Of a DNA stretch of 64,000 bases, positions 39,473-54,400 are shown piece by piece. A program made the translations under genes and the position numbers. The notes below the pieces were generated by a model. That model saw only the letters and a program-made list of their open reading frames with translations. It had not been told where the DNA came from and ran no database searches. The DNA is from Sipunculus nudus (lineage: Eukaryota; Annelida; Sipuncula; Golfingiida; Sipunculidae), in contig CM049310.1 in assembly GCA_026874595.1 (NCBI GenBank), forward strand, positions 5,644,001-5,708,000, in the 5' to 3' direction. The number at the start of each line of letters is the position of its first letter. Position 1 is the stretch's first letter.

Positions 39473-42400
39473 TATATATTAATTAACATGTACACAATGC
39501 ACATAATGTACATTAATGTACATAAAAGCTTACTTAAAGCTCCTATATCAATTCAAATACAACTTAATTTTTTGGAAAACTTTTTCTCTCTGAATTTGAC
39601 TTTTTCTAGAAAAAAATTTAAACGGAACAGGAAGATTTATATATTTATCCCTTTTTTTCATAATTCTGGTCAAGACAACAGTATAAATACTACACCCAAT
39701 TTAGTGTCAAACCACAAAAGCCCACTGAGTCTTAAATTGACCACAGATTACAATCAGATGACAAACAATGCCTATTTCTTTAAAGATACAGAAGTTTATA
39801 AAAATGAGCGGAACTGCCATTTTTAACACCTGAGATTCTGGCTTACATCCAACCAGCTACATCCAATCATCGCCTTTATTACTGCAGGTTTGTTGTCCTA
39901 TTTGCATTATAATCAAACCTAAACACTGTTCCACTATTTACACAGTGCTTTTTTAACAGCTGACGTGGCAGATCTATTGGAAGGTTGTGAAAAGATCTGT
40001 ATGAGCATCAAGGTTTTGACATAAAATCTTGGTCAAGAAATATCAGCATGACCATTTGCGTTGCTTCAGGAGAGGTAAATCACTAAATTTTCAGCCTTTG
40101 CCACTGTACTCACATTAAATGGACCCACGCACTGTAGCAGTCACAGTGGTTCTTAAATTATTACTAACATATTATTCACTGGCTCAACTAACATCATATG
40201 AACAATGTATTTCAGTGGATAATAAACTGCTTTATGTTGCCTAATTTCATAAACAGCCTTCATCTCTTACAGCAGTTAAACCATGATGTTGTAAAATCTG
40301 CCAGGTTCCTGCTGCTTATGGACCATTGCACTCAGTGACCTACAAAAATCACTGTTGTTTAATGGTGGAGATAGAGGCAGTGCTGGGCGTCTGTACACCT
40401 GGTTACACCTGTGCACCTCTTACTGTTATCACCCATTATATTGTGCTATTATAATCTAAGCTCTAAGGTAACACAGTTAAAACTAGCATGGAACTTACTA
40501 GAGCTCATATCTCTTCCAGAGCAAAACAACTCTACTAGATTCACCCCTTTATCAAAATCCCCACAGAAGTTATTGGTACCTTCCCTGGTCAGTTGTTAAC
40601 TTGATGAATATTTTATGGGTTGCAGGATTATCTCAATGACTGTTCAGCGCCGCATATATGTAAAGGGTTACTGCAAGCACAGTATCCCTCTTGATCTACT
40701 TACATTGTGATCAGGATCCACACAATAATCTAATATGTTATTCCCTGGACAGTGTCCTATCCCTCCACAAAATGTTATGCTAATCAGTTAAGGAGATTTT
40801 GGATAAACCTGGTAAAAAATCAAACAGACAAACAAAACATCAAACAGGAGTGAAAACATAACCGCCTTGGCAGAGGAAATTAATGTTACCACTGGTTTTT
40901 GTTCAATGCAGCACTGTCTACATAACTGATCAATTTACTCAGATTGTTCAGTCATAAAAGCAGCAAGCCATCCATATGATCAGCAATCTGTTAATTACAT
41001 ACTGTTAATTAAAACACCCCATCATGGGAATTCCGGGACAGTTAATGGAATTATTATTGCAGATTATAGGATTCCAGAAATTGGCTTTAATGACCACAAT
41101 CTAAAACAGCAGTGAGATCAGTTCCAATATTTTCATCCCAATGGAGCTGCACAACTGGAATAAATCACCCTATTATTTATACATTAACAAGGCATCCCGG
41201 AGCCAGTGCTATACACATTGGTTGACATTCTATGGTAAGATCATATAATGCCATCTGGGTCATTAACAGTCTCAGACAGGGCTGTCTGTCAGCGCTGCGG
41301 TCCAGAAGACAGACTGCCAGTGCCGCTACATTCAAGCTTACATTAACCTTGCAGCTGATTGTCTCAAACCTTATATGACCCTTTAAGTGGCTGTTCCCCG
41401 AGAAAACTACCCGTCAGTGGGCTGTTAGATCCTTCTATGTATTCCAATGAGGGTACCTGTGTCTGAATGTTGATGAATCATCCACAAGTTCAAACTAACT
41501 GCTTCCCAGTGGTGGAATTTAAGGACTGTCCTGCTGTCAAAGACAGGTGAACTGATCAGTCAGTCAGCACTTGAAAGACTCAAACTTGTTCACTCATTGT
41601 AAAGTTCAGCCTGCCTTGAAAATCAGACCATTCAGATAGCTGTGCATTTAGTTCCATGCTAGCAAAACCATCATAATAAACCCAGCTATAATGAGCAAGG
41701 ACATCAGTCATATCTTGGATGTTATTTTTGTGGATGTCATTTAATTTCATTTGATGCAGTTGTCATAAAGAATTATAAACAAGTGGCCTGTGGGCCATCC
41801 CCAGCTGAACAAAACATTTTTAAGATAAGATAACATAAAATATAGTTTATTGCTATATATATATGTAATAAAATCATCACATATAATAGTATTTGGCTTA
41901 ACTGGCTTGCTTAAACAAACACATTAAACAAGAATTAATAAAATAAAATAGTGTATGAAAAAGAAGTATGACTAAAAATGTTTGACTAGGTTATTGTGCC
42001 GCAAGTGATATACTTAATTGCCGAAAGGCCAACATGTATGTGCTAGTTTGAGTTCTTTTGGAACTGCCTGATAGCAACCTATAGCGAACCCCCAATTTCA
42101 TTTTTTTTTTCACAAACAGTGCTCTGGATGACTATAGTCTTCTTTAATATTGTTTGCTTTCTTCAACAATCATGTTTGAAATATGGAGTCAACAGTGGGT
42201 AAAGGAACCTAAAACAGGAAACCCTGAAATCATATTTTTGGCCAACAGTTCCTAGAGAATAAGTTCAAGTGACCAAATTCAGGCTTCCAAGAAGATTTTA
42301 TGTCTGACTTTCTGGGTGCTAAAAATCATGTTTTAGGCCCTCAACTCACAGAAAACAGGTCACCAGTACCTTATTTCAGGCTTCTGAGAAGATTTAACCA

Positions 42401-45400
42401 GGAACTCCTTGACTTTCATAGCGCTTAAATAATTTTTTCCTAAAGTTCACAGAATATAGGTTACAAAGACCTAATTTCAGGTTTTTAAGTACACTTTACA
42501 ATGACCTCACTTTACATTCAGAAAATATATGTATGTCCAACAGTGTGGTTTCAGGTTTTCTGGTTACCAAGGAGATTTGCCCTGGAGTTTAAGTTAGAAG
42601 TTTCTTGCTATGTCTAATGGCTAAATTTTATGCCATATTAACAGACAGACAAACAGGGACATAGGGGATCGCTATAGCTCAGTTACTTACAGCTGAGCTA
42701 TAAAAGGAAAATATGTTTTCTTCAAAACCTTATAACACCCAGGTATCACGTATATTGTGAGACTGGTACCAGGCTAAACTGTAAGACTGAACAATACCAT
42801 TAAAACAACATTACTAGCCTTAAAGAAACATTTATGACTATACAGATCTAAACAATGTCCATTTTTGGTATTTTAATACATTTAAGCACAGTGGAACCCG
42901 ATAATTACGACCACCTTGGGGACTGACCAAAGTGGTCGTAATTTAGGGGTGGTTGTATTTGTGAAACTCTAAGTTACCTGAATCGTGTATTTGGGACCAT
43001 GAAAATTGGTCGTAATTGTGGGGGTGGTCGCAATTGCAGGGTGGTCGCAAAGTGAGGTTCTACTGTATAATTTTTATTATATTTTGTACTACTTTCATGC
43101 CTTAAGAAAATTTTTCCTATCTATTGTCACACCAGTTAACAAAATGTCACAGAAATCAATTCATTATCCATCTTCAGATATATTGTACATAAACAATATA
43201 CAAACATACAGACTGGTTGTCATATAAACATTTGCCAAATCCAGTTTTTGAGGAAGTAAAAGTTTCAATTTCAGGGGAGAAATATATCTTAATTTGGAGG
43301 AGATTCAATCCGAGCTGTCCTGAAATGTTGGTCAATAAAAAAAATAGTGCTGGTCATCCTTTTTTTTTAATTTGATGTAGTATCAATTTAGACAGACAGG
43401 AATTAGCAACAATCTGCCAGGTGAGGCAAGCTTATAGTTGCACAGGTAATATATGTATATGTCCCCACTACAAAGACTAGAGCAATGTCACATGAAAAGG
43501 TCTGGTGCTTTACTAACTTTTCTGACATAGCCACATGCTGTTCTGGTATGTAACTTAAAGCAGACCCCCCTGATAAGAATTCAAAGCTGGCACCAGGTGT
43601 TTTTGTGGTTGCCATGGAGACATAAGTGCCGCCTGTGATGGAGTTTTTATTAATGATATCTTACAGTCAACATGACACATCACAATACCACTGTATTATA
43701 CACACAGCTTTGCTTTTTCATTCAACTGCCTGCCAAATGCAATCAAACATGAGATGCAGTTCTGATTTCTGATAAAAAGAAAAAGTAATAAAACAGACTG
43801 GCTTGGCCAATTTGGTGACATTTATATATTTGCTTTTGTAAACAGATTTTTCCATAAGTGACTACAGATATAATAACCAAAGCCGAGATACATAAGACTT
43901 TTTTGTGCTTTACATTGATACTGCTTACTTCACACTTTCTTTCACTTAACTCTCTCTGCAGATACTGTAGGTTTCATATATTTTTTGTGTGGTATAGATA
44001 CAGGTGTAGAAACTGCTCAGATCTGGTACTCGCCTGAGATATGAGTAACCACATCTAACATCAATGTTGAGAAAATAAATGTGTCATACAAAGAAACACA
44101 CACTACCTAATTTTGTTTATTTAGGAATGTTTTTTATCATATACATTATATTTGTTAATAACAAAACCAAATCTTCATTTTACGAAACCAAATCTTCATG
44201 TAAACTTCATTGGGTGTTTCACAGTACTTTGGTTCCCTTGTCCCTATGTCTAACTTTTTGACATAAAAATATACATCACCTGTAATGTGATTTCCCCAAT
44301 TCATACAAACAGGATTTGCTCTCATACATGTTATTTTTAATGTAAATGGGAAAATTTCAGCAGGTTTCAATCCCTAGGATTTTGTGTTTGTTACTTAAGA
44401 GGTGAGGTGTCTATTTATTAGGAAGACTATGTACTGCTGTATATACATTCCCCAGGACTGCATCAAGTATCTGTAAAAGAAAGGTGTCTTAAATATTGGG
44501 TACCCATAAGACAATTTCCCCTTTAATACACTGCATGCAGCACAAAAATGTATCTTCAGGAGAAGGAAGGAACAGAAAAGATATACAAGTTTATCATTGC
44601 TGTTCAGTACATATGGCACATCTTGCTATATATAAATATATAAATATACCATCCATGTTTGGTTATCCATGTAGATTTAATAGACATCAAGAGGCTATTT
44701 TGATCCTATATCTCTGTAAAGCACAGCTGGAACATCTTAGAATCAGCATCCACAAACTTTATGAGGGCGTCCCTAAGTCACCATCTGGATCTCCAGGGGC
44801 TTTGCATGACATATCAGCACTGTTCAGTACATAACCAGCACTGCGGTGTATCATACTCAGCAACAGCTAAGGAAGAGTACAGCAAGCATCTTAAAATAAT
44901 CTCAGTAAACTGCAGCATATTAAAATCATAATTAGCACAATGGCAACTTTTATTATACTAGGCCTACAGATTATTCTTCTCCGTAGGAGTATAGTGAAGA
45001 TAGCATGTAGAGTGCCAGTCAATGATTTGGTAGGCTGTAGCTGGGTGTAGTAAGCTGTAGCAATAACCTTAGTTGGCTAAAGATGAGAGTAAGATGGACG
45101 ATGAACATTAAGTAATTTTCTATCTTTCAAATTCAATGAGAAGATCAATGTGCAATGCTTCAAATATTTGAGACTGATGGGAGTGAGGCATGTTTGGTTT
45201 ACAGCAAATGGGCTTTAGCTCTGATTCAATAAATGATGGATATATCAAAGAGGATTGACAATAGAGGGATGAAATTGTATGATATATTTTATCATTGTCA
45301 GCTATAGCTGAAATAACACAGAAATAAATAAGATGATAAATGGACGAGGGTTGTAAGGAGGGGAAAAATGTTTATATTAATATTTACTCTTTACATTTTC

Positions 45401-48400
45401 TTGTTGAAATTCCAGGTGTTTTCCAAAGAGCCCTCCTTGTAAATTATCTTAGGTTCTTGTGTGCAGCATTCATCAAGCTGTTTGAGCACACAATGCTGCA
45501 AACCATTCATAACCAAAGCCAGTTCTCTCTCAAAACATGAAGGGTGGTCTGTGTTTGTGTCAGAAAACACCTCTATTGGTGGTCTCTAAGCACAGATTGC
45601 ACAAGTCTGGGATTTTCTTAAATTCATTCTTGTCTTGTAAGACTAAAGAACACACCATCACTGATATTACTTATTAATTATGACCATAATATACCATTTA
45701 ACATAAGTCCAGGTCTGTCAGGATCATATCCACCTTCTTTGTGTTTGAGTCGGTTAGAAACTGAATCAAAGAGTCTAAAATCCAATAAAAGTAATATTTA
45801 TAAAACATGAAAAAACTAGATGTGGTCGGACAATGGTCCTCAGAGGGCCCCTGCATTTCTGCTAGTACTGGACTAGTTTACATATGGGTGAAAAATTAAG
45901 TTAAATTTGAAATATTATCACAAACAGAAACAGGTTTTTATCAACATGCATGAGGGAAAAAATCACACTGCATCAAATGATATTAAAGAAGATATGTCTG
46001 AAATAATGTGTGCAATAGAAAATCACTGAATGTAGTCTGTTTGCCATATTTGATTTTGAGCAAGTCTGTAATTCAATAGGTCTGGAGCCCTCATAGGCAC
46101 CAATGATTCCTGTGAAATTGGGAAAGCTGCAGTAGGTTGTTGTTGAGTTGTCGCGCGCAAAAGAAAATCAACGATTGGGCTGTGGCGGCCATACTGAAAT
46201 TCCAACAGGTCTGTAATTCAAAAGGTCTAGAGCCCTTATAGGTACCAACCATCCCTGTGAATTTGGGAAAGCTGCAGTAGGTTGTTGTTGAGTTATCGCA
46301 CACGAAAGAAAATCAGCGATTGGGCTGTGGCTGCCATATTGGAATTCCAAAAAGTCTGTCATTCATTGGTCTGAACCCACATAAGTACCAATCATCCCTG
46401 TGAATTTGGGAAAGCTGCAGTATGTTGTTGTTGAGTTATCACTCGGAAAGGAAGTGTCACTGATGGAAGGACGGAAGTACGGAAGGACGGATGGACGGAA
46501 GGACGGACTGACACGGTGATCACTATGTGCACTGCTTGTCAAGCAGGGCCCTCAAAAACCAGAAATCTGAGATTATAATGTATATTCTTATTGTTGTTGA
46601 TGCTTGCTTTCTTACTTTAATTTTAAATTATGTTAAATAACATACAAGTAGAGGTCCTTCCTATCTGGATATTAAAGAGGGAATACAATGTGTAAAATGT
46701 TTGTATACATCTAAGTCTTTGTTGTATGTTTTTAAATCTGTATGTAAAATATCAGAACATGGGCAGCAAAGATTTTTTTCCACTAGACTATAATATGATA
46801 GGGCCTGATTCCTTGAGTCTTGACCTTTAGCTGAGCATTAAAGACCACCGTGTCCAAGTTGAGGACCCTGAAATAGTTAACTTGAGCCAGACACAAAGTT
46901 CTACATATGTATAAGAGGTTTCAAGACAGTGGGGTTTTGGTCATAGCAAAGGATATGTCCATGGTCTGTTGGTGGCACTATTTGTATTGAATGAAGATAA
47001 GTATGACATGTACAAGTGAACCCTCTGGACTTAGGGTTTCCAATGTAAGTAAAATTCTCGAAGTTCAAACTAAGGCCAAGACTGAATCACTAGGTTTCTA
47101 TTACACTCCTTGCACAATAGCCATACACTGCATTCTTCTTTCACTTAACCACTGCTTGTTTTAGCAGGGTTTGCTGTGTGTCACCACTAGGTGGCTGGTA
47201 CATGACCAAGAATGTAATCAGACCAATCATATTATGAATCCAACTAAAAGTTTAAAACATGTGATTCTTCAGCTGCCTGGTGGTGATACCCATCAAACCC
47301 TGCTAAAGTAAGTGATGGTCGTAAGGCAAAAAACCAGCACATAACACCAACATAAGATTGTAAGATTCTGTTAAAATTCACTATTAATTTACATCTTTGG
47401 CTGCATTGGTAATGATTTGAACTGGGGACCAACAGATCTGAAATCCAACACAAAAACCACTAGTCTGTGTCAGGTCTACTCTATTAGATTAGTTTCATAA
47501 TATATATTTCATCATATGAATAGAGCTATTTTGACTCTGCCGTGACTGGTCATTAAATAAGTACCGACAGGTAACAAGTTCTGTTAGTTGTACACCTCAT
47601 ACATCAGTTACACCAGTGTGCCAACTGAAAGATGTGATCCATGGATCTCAGGCCTGACTTCTGTAAATCAGGGCCTTCCATCCTACAGTCTGACGTAGAT
47701 GCTACCACTGAGGTCATCCTCAGAATCATCAGGAAATCAAATGTGAGGTCAAGCCAGGGCAGCTCCTGTAACATTAATGGACTACATGGCTGATGGGCTG
47801 ACAGTCAGTATGACTGGCCAGACAGGCTGATAGGTTGTTAATAACAGAGTGACCCTTGTCAGGCAGAACTCCTGTCTGTGGAGAGACTTAAGAAGGATCG
47901 ATCGATGCATAGTTTAATTCTGGGTATTTGTTTCATGCATATTTCTTTAGGCTAAATGGTATAAACATCACTGTGGTTTGTTATTACTGTGCATAAATGA
48001 ACTTAATTTAGGCTTAATTCATTTGATTCAAGCAGCATCTAGGATCTTTTGTCTCATTTTCATTCACAGGTTACTGCAGCATTTTTTAAAGAAATGTCTA
48101 TGGCCTGTTGATGGCACTGTCTATTGAATGAGCATGAAGAGAGCCATATATTAAGAATTCTAGGTTATCAGTAAGTCTTCAGGATTAGAGCCATATAATA
48201 AGAATGATGGGTTATCAGTTAGTCTTCAGGATTATAGCCATATAATAAGAATGATAGGTTATCAGTAAGTCTTCTGGATTAGAGCTATATAAAAAGAATG
48301 ATAGGTTATCAGTAAGTCTTCAGAATAAGAGCCATATAATAAGAATGATAGGTTATCAGTAGGTTAACATGCATGGGACAAAGAATATTCATGAATAAAA

Positions 48401-51400
48401 AACCTGGAGTTATTAATATTTTATTAATATTTTATTAAATCACTAAGGTTTTAATAGATCATGTCACCACATTGCCTCTGAAGTTCTAGAGGAGTCTGAA
48501 CTCCTAGTATTAACTTCATTTCATTTAATTATACATTTTTCTTGTTTGATCTGACTTCTGTGAACAAACTAATTTTAGATTACTGGTAACTGCTTGTAAA
48601 AAAGTTCATCCAAAATAGTTGGACTGGGGCATTGGATGGACTATGAAAGAAATTACAAATAATAGTCAGTAGTTATTTACACATTTCTCTCTTTCAATCT
48701 CCCTTTTAAGTACAAAACATTTCCAAATAAATGTTTTTAAAAAAGCAAATGTCATTCCAGAAATAGGTAGGCTGGGGCATGGAAAGGCCAATGGGAACAG
48801 ATGAACCTCACAAGGAACAGCTAACATGGGTAAAATCAATTACCCTGTGGCAAAATGGCTAAATAGTCCATGACACTCCTATATTAAAAAAAATGAAAAA
48901 ACAGGATTAAGATTAATAAAAACATCCAAGCACTTGACTGACCAATTGGTAAATCAGTTCATCAGTCAGACAAACCTAAAAAAGAGATACAACAAGCAAT
49001 TTGATAAAACCAATAAAAGCACAAAAAAGAATGTTTAAATTAGCCTGGGGAAAGAAACTGCCACAATCCATGAGCCACCTACACGTCCACACTCGATATT
49101 AAAGATGCTCTCCTCTGACCTGGCAAACCATGGCAGATTAATTTCTTGATTTACAAGTACAATATAAAAAAAAACAATTATATTTATTTGAGTTGCAACA
49201 ATACAACATGAAGCAGGTACTTTGACAGTTTTTTTAAGATTTTATTTCCATTCTCGTACATTTGAGATTGACATACTTTATCATATTTGTATAGAATCAA
49301 TGGTTATTAATTCAAGCTGAAACCAGTCTAGTAATCATTCGTCTGTGTGCTTTGTCCCTGCGGGAATTGTTTCATTTATTTTCTTGATTGAGACTTCCAT
49401 GCGGGACTTTTACAGAGAGAAAAACAGCAATATCAACGAGTAACAGGCCCCCTTGTTTGAATTATCCTGACATATATATCCCATGTAGACTACAGTCTAA
49501 ACACACTATCACGCAACCATGTCATTTTGCCATAGCTGTTACGGCTTATTGTTCAGCATCTTCATCATTCAGTACTGACATCTATTTGATTCCTCAAGAA
49601 ATTACTGATATTCTGAGTGGAAACTGAATTATACACTGATTTTATAACTCATTAACTACTGATTAATTACTCATTACTTGTCAGATACAGTCCTATTGTT
49701 AAGCGGTGAAAAATTTTCTATAATTTTCAGACACTTCAAAAATTAAACAGGAATATGATAACCAATGTAAATCCTGGTATTGTTTTATTTCTTAAAATTG
49801 TAAAAAAAAAACAATTTAGTAAAACAGTAAATTTAATATATGAGGATTCTAAGAGGTTTCCTTCAATTTTTAATAATGAAAGATTCAGGATGACAACAAC
49901 TTCAGGCTTATTCTTAAACTCTTGCATGTATGTAATAACTGTAATCAGAAGGCTTAATGATAACATATCATACTTTTACTTTCATTCTAATGAAAAAAGA
50001 CAGTGACAACTTCTCGCAATGGATCAAACCTATGGAATCCAAATTTTTAGGTAAATGCAACGAAAAATAAAACTTCACTCACTTTCTACACTTTTTCTGG
50101 TACGGGCACAAAATACATCATACATATACTGCTTCCTGACACTACTGTAATTATGCATGTGATAACCTATTGTAATTATTAGACTATTTCAACTGCCAGA
50201 TATGCAGATCATGAGTTTCTGCATTGGGTATAATGAATTTTACTAAGTATCATGCATATTCCACAGAACCTATTGTATTTTAGTATACTGTTCATTCCTC
50301 ATGTATATTTAATGCAGCAATATATCATTCTAACTATTAAATCAATATCCTCTTGCAATCTGTAAATAAGTGTTGTTATATAATATAAAATGGAATCAGT
50401 TATTAATCTCCGATAAATATGTAGAAATTAAATTAGGATATATGTATGTTGCTTAACATTAAAGATTTTAATATATGGACGTACATCACATAGTGCAACA
50501 TGTATGAGAGAAAATTAAATCCTCATATACAGTGGTGTGCCATTTATCCAAACACAGTTTATCCAGTAAACAATTTATCTGAAAATGAAACTTGAGAACC
50601 AAATTATGACTTTATATGAAAATGTCATAAAAGTAAAGTTGTTAATGTGAATCAATTCATCACCAACTGTTTTACACGTACCTGCTACCACCCTTTTGTT
50701 CATTACAGGCTCCTAAGCATGATCCAATCAGTTAGTGTTTTTATAACAGGTAATATATTAGAACAAAATCAGCCATGTTTAGTGCTTAGGTACTAATTAG
50801 AGCCATACACAGAGTCCAGCAGTAAGGTAAAGGTGTGAAGACCTGTGTGATAGACAGCCACCAGCCCAGTCCCATATTAACTTCTGTGCCATGCACTGGC
50901 AGAAAGAATGAAATCCATTTCATATGCTCCTGGCCAAAATATGAGTAAATTAGAGAGGAACTTTAAAAATCTATTCAAACCGAGTTGTTAGGATTATCTC
51001 CTAAAAGTCATTTTATGTATATGCTTCAAAACTGTGTTAAAGAAATCAGTGGCTAAGCAGAAAAAGCATGGGGGATTAGAAAGAACTGTTTGTACGCCTG
51101 TACTACCATTATCAACTAGAGTACTGAGTGTAATAATCATGCATATGAACCCCTGCGAGGGTTGGGTACTATAAGCAGACATTTATTGTATTTCTTCTTG
51201 TATTATTGTACATGACACTATAATATATAAACTCATTTATTCAAACTCCTGTTCTACATGAGATTAACTGATTAATCAATGACACGTTATCTGAATAAAC
51301 TGATGGAAAATAAAAATAATCACTTGAATGAAAGTTTTATTAACTCTAGCCATTGAAATGAAATCTGACTGTCAAAGTCTTGATAACATTAATGCCATAA

Positions 51401-54400
51401 TTGTAATTTACACTTGACTGTTCATTCAAACATTCTTTAATCTGATCAACTAGGGACCAATGGGTCTCTATGCTCAGCTGCATTTGTCTAAAAGGATATG
51501 TTTATGAGCTTTTTAAAAATGTTGGATCTGTGATCAAGTTTGAGGCCAGTCTCTCTAGTCTCTACCCAAACTGGAGTTATCATCCATAAACTAATTTGTA
51601 AATGGATGGGCCTTGTGACCTTTACCTTTTAGCTTGTGAATTAAAATTCAAAAAGAACCTTCCCTTATTGGCAGATGAGCAGCATGTTGAAGATATAAGG
51701 GTTTGAGATGAACAGTTTGGCATAAAATGCATCCACTATCATAAATGTAGTAGGTCCTGTGACCTGTGAGTTTTTATCTCATGACCCCAAAATCAATAAG
51801 ATTCTTGCTTTAGTGGTTGGCCATATATAAATCAAGATGGATATCCATTTGTCTATCCAAACCAAAGTTATCATCTGTAATAAATATGTTGACAGAGGGC
51901 CCCTGTGACCTTAACCTTTGAACTTGTGACTCCAAATCCATAAGTTTTTTCCACTTTTGGCAGGTGAGCAATATCTGGAAGATGGAAGTTTTGTGATGAA
52001 AAGTTTTATTTAAAATGCATCCACAATTTTTTTATTAAAGAAGTGGGTCCTGTGACCATGACCTTTGACCTCAAAATAAATAGGGTCCTTACTTTGTTGG
52101 TGGGCCATATATAAGCAAATTTGAAATCAATGTATCAATCCAAACTAAAGGTATCATCCAGAAACAAATATGTTGACAGATAGCCCCTGTGACCTTGACC
52201 TTTGACCTTTGATTTTTTACTTGAAAATCAATCAGGTTCTTCTCCTATTGGCAGGTCAGCTAAATGGGCTAGATGGAAGGTTTGGGATGAAAAGTTTGGC
52301 TTAAAATGCATCTACAATCTTTTTGAATAAGTGGATCCTGTGACATCCTTGACCATTAACCTTTTGACCCCTAGATCAATCAGGTTCTTCCCCTATTGGC
52401 AGGCCAACTAAATGTGCTAGATGGAAGGTTTGGGATGAAAAGTTTGGCTTAAAATGCATCCACAATCTTTCTGAATAAGTGAGTCCTGTGACCTTGACCT
52501 TTGACCTCATGACCCCAAAATCAATAAAGTTCTTGCCTTGGGGTTGAGCAATATATAGGTACAGTTTGAAATCAATATGTCAATTCAAACTAGAGTTATC
52601 ACCAGGAAATAAATTTGATGGGCATACAGAAAGTGGAACAGACAGACAGACAGGGTGATTACTATAGGGCATCCACTTATTCAAACAGGGCCCTAATAAG
52701 CACACAAGGTTTCAGGACCACAGTTGCAAATCTCATAGTGTCAATATAATTTGTTAGTCTCAAAATAAAGGAAAGAATGCTTTAAAAAACCAGAAAAAAT
52801 ACAGGTCACCAGTTTTTGACAACCCTGGTCATAGTCAATATTCAAGGCAAAATTCAGGGCATTCAATGCATCAACTATCAAGATACTGGAGGTTTTGTAT
52901 AAAATTTTAATTGTTCTGGGGGGGCACTTACAAGCCCAATAGCTCAGAGGATATAGGTCACAGTGACCTAATTTAAAGTTTCCAAGGGAATTTTTTATTG
53001 ACCTCCCTGGATTTTCAGTTACAGGTTTCAAGGGTCAGCGGTTACAATTTGTGCCCTGCTAACAGACAGCCTGACTGCTGGACCTTTGGCTGTCTGGACG
53101 CCTGGTATTCCTATACCTCAGTTGTTTTTCAGTCAGCTGAACTATAAACCCAATTCTCCTCGGATGTTCAGATAAATGGCACTCTCCTGTATAAATTTTT
53201 TAATTTTGTTACCGTATCAAACATGAATGTTGTGGCTACAGACAAGCACACATACAGTAAGGCATGGTATGTTAATTGATTGTTTATAACATAAAATTTC
53301 CATTTGCCATCAATGGAATTTGTGTGTGTGTGTTTAAATTTTGTTTATAATATCAACGATTCAACAAACTAATCAAACTGATAACTAATCTTATCATATA
53401 TTTCCTCTATTCCTAGATGTTAGTTAGCATACTGGACTATTTTTGTCCAGCCATATTACTTTAAAGTTTTCAACTGTACATGATACACAATTGATTTTAA
53501 ATAATTATTTCTTTGTGTTCTCAAAAACTTTAGAACATCCCATCAGGCAGACAACAGGCAGGTATTACATACCATGTACTTTTTCTCAAAGATACCATAT
53601 GCTGACTTTTCCGTAAACTCTGCTGATTGTTATTTAAAGCCCAGTGTGATTGAAAAAACGCTTTCACGATTCAGTGGAAATAAGTCACCTGGTGTTATAA
53701 ATTTCCAATCTGCAGACATGTTTTACCATGACTGAGGCTCTTGCAGAGATAATTACCTCTCAAACTACCCAAAAATGGCTTGAATTATGCACAGAATCAG
53801 GAAACCTCGCAGACAGACTGGTGCCAGCATTGCTAATCAATCCCAGCACCATGAAGCCAAACTTTATGGCCGAAAACCTCGCCATGCTCGTTCTAGTTAA
53901 ATTGTCATCAAGTGGCTCTTAGGATAAACCAACTCATCCTGTTATCCAAAGCATACTCTACCAGCAGGTATTTTATGGCCAGGAAGATAACATATACAAG
54001 AGTAAAGTTGGGATTCTTTTAAACACTAATATCTCCCTCATCACTTTGTCTTTCAATACCTTTCAAATTAAGTCAATCTTACATAACTGTTAACACAAGT
54101 ATACATTAAAAACCAATTGTTTCAATGTCTTATTTTTAAATGTAAATGAGTAAAACAGTTCAATTAGAAAGCAGTAAATTGATCTCACAACGTTGACCAA
54201 ATTAGGAGGTCAAGGCTACAATGTGATCAAGTGTTGACTAGTAGTTGCTTACAGTTGGAACCAGAATACAATAAAATCATTGATCATCAGCTAAAAGATG
54301 GCATCCTACAACCTGAAGAGGTGCCCAGAACATAGTGATATACAACATCAAAGTCTCAACAAATACTTAACTCTCTACCCAAGTAGCCGGACTCAAAATT

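Larger units (their letters stand above)
50528..53191. mobile_element. Possible 2.66-kb DNA transposon remnant with CAGTGG...CCTG ends
   Basis: The left CAGTGGTGTGCCATTTATCC (50530) and the right end, read on the minus strand as CAGGAGAGTGCCATTTATCT, match at about 19 of 24 positions. Both are flanked by TA. Such ends recall pogo/Tigger-type elements of the Tc1/mariner group. There is no transposase ORF; the interior is filled with other repeats, so the pairing of these two ends could be coincidental. Confidence 0.42.

Noticed and set aside
46023-46362. Three similar minus-strand ORFs
   Set aside because: They are the same 145-base repeat read three times, not a protein family.
53728-53922. 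Plus-strand 64-codon ORF in the large syntrophin intron
   Set aside because: No recognised domain, no splice or promoter support, and length compatible with chance.
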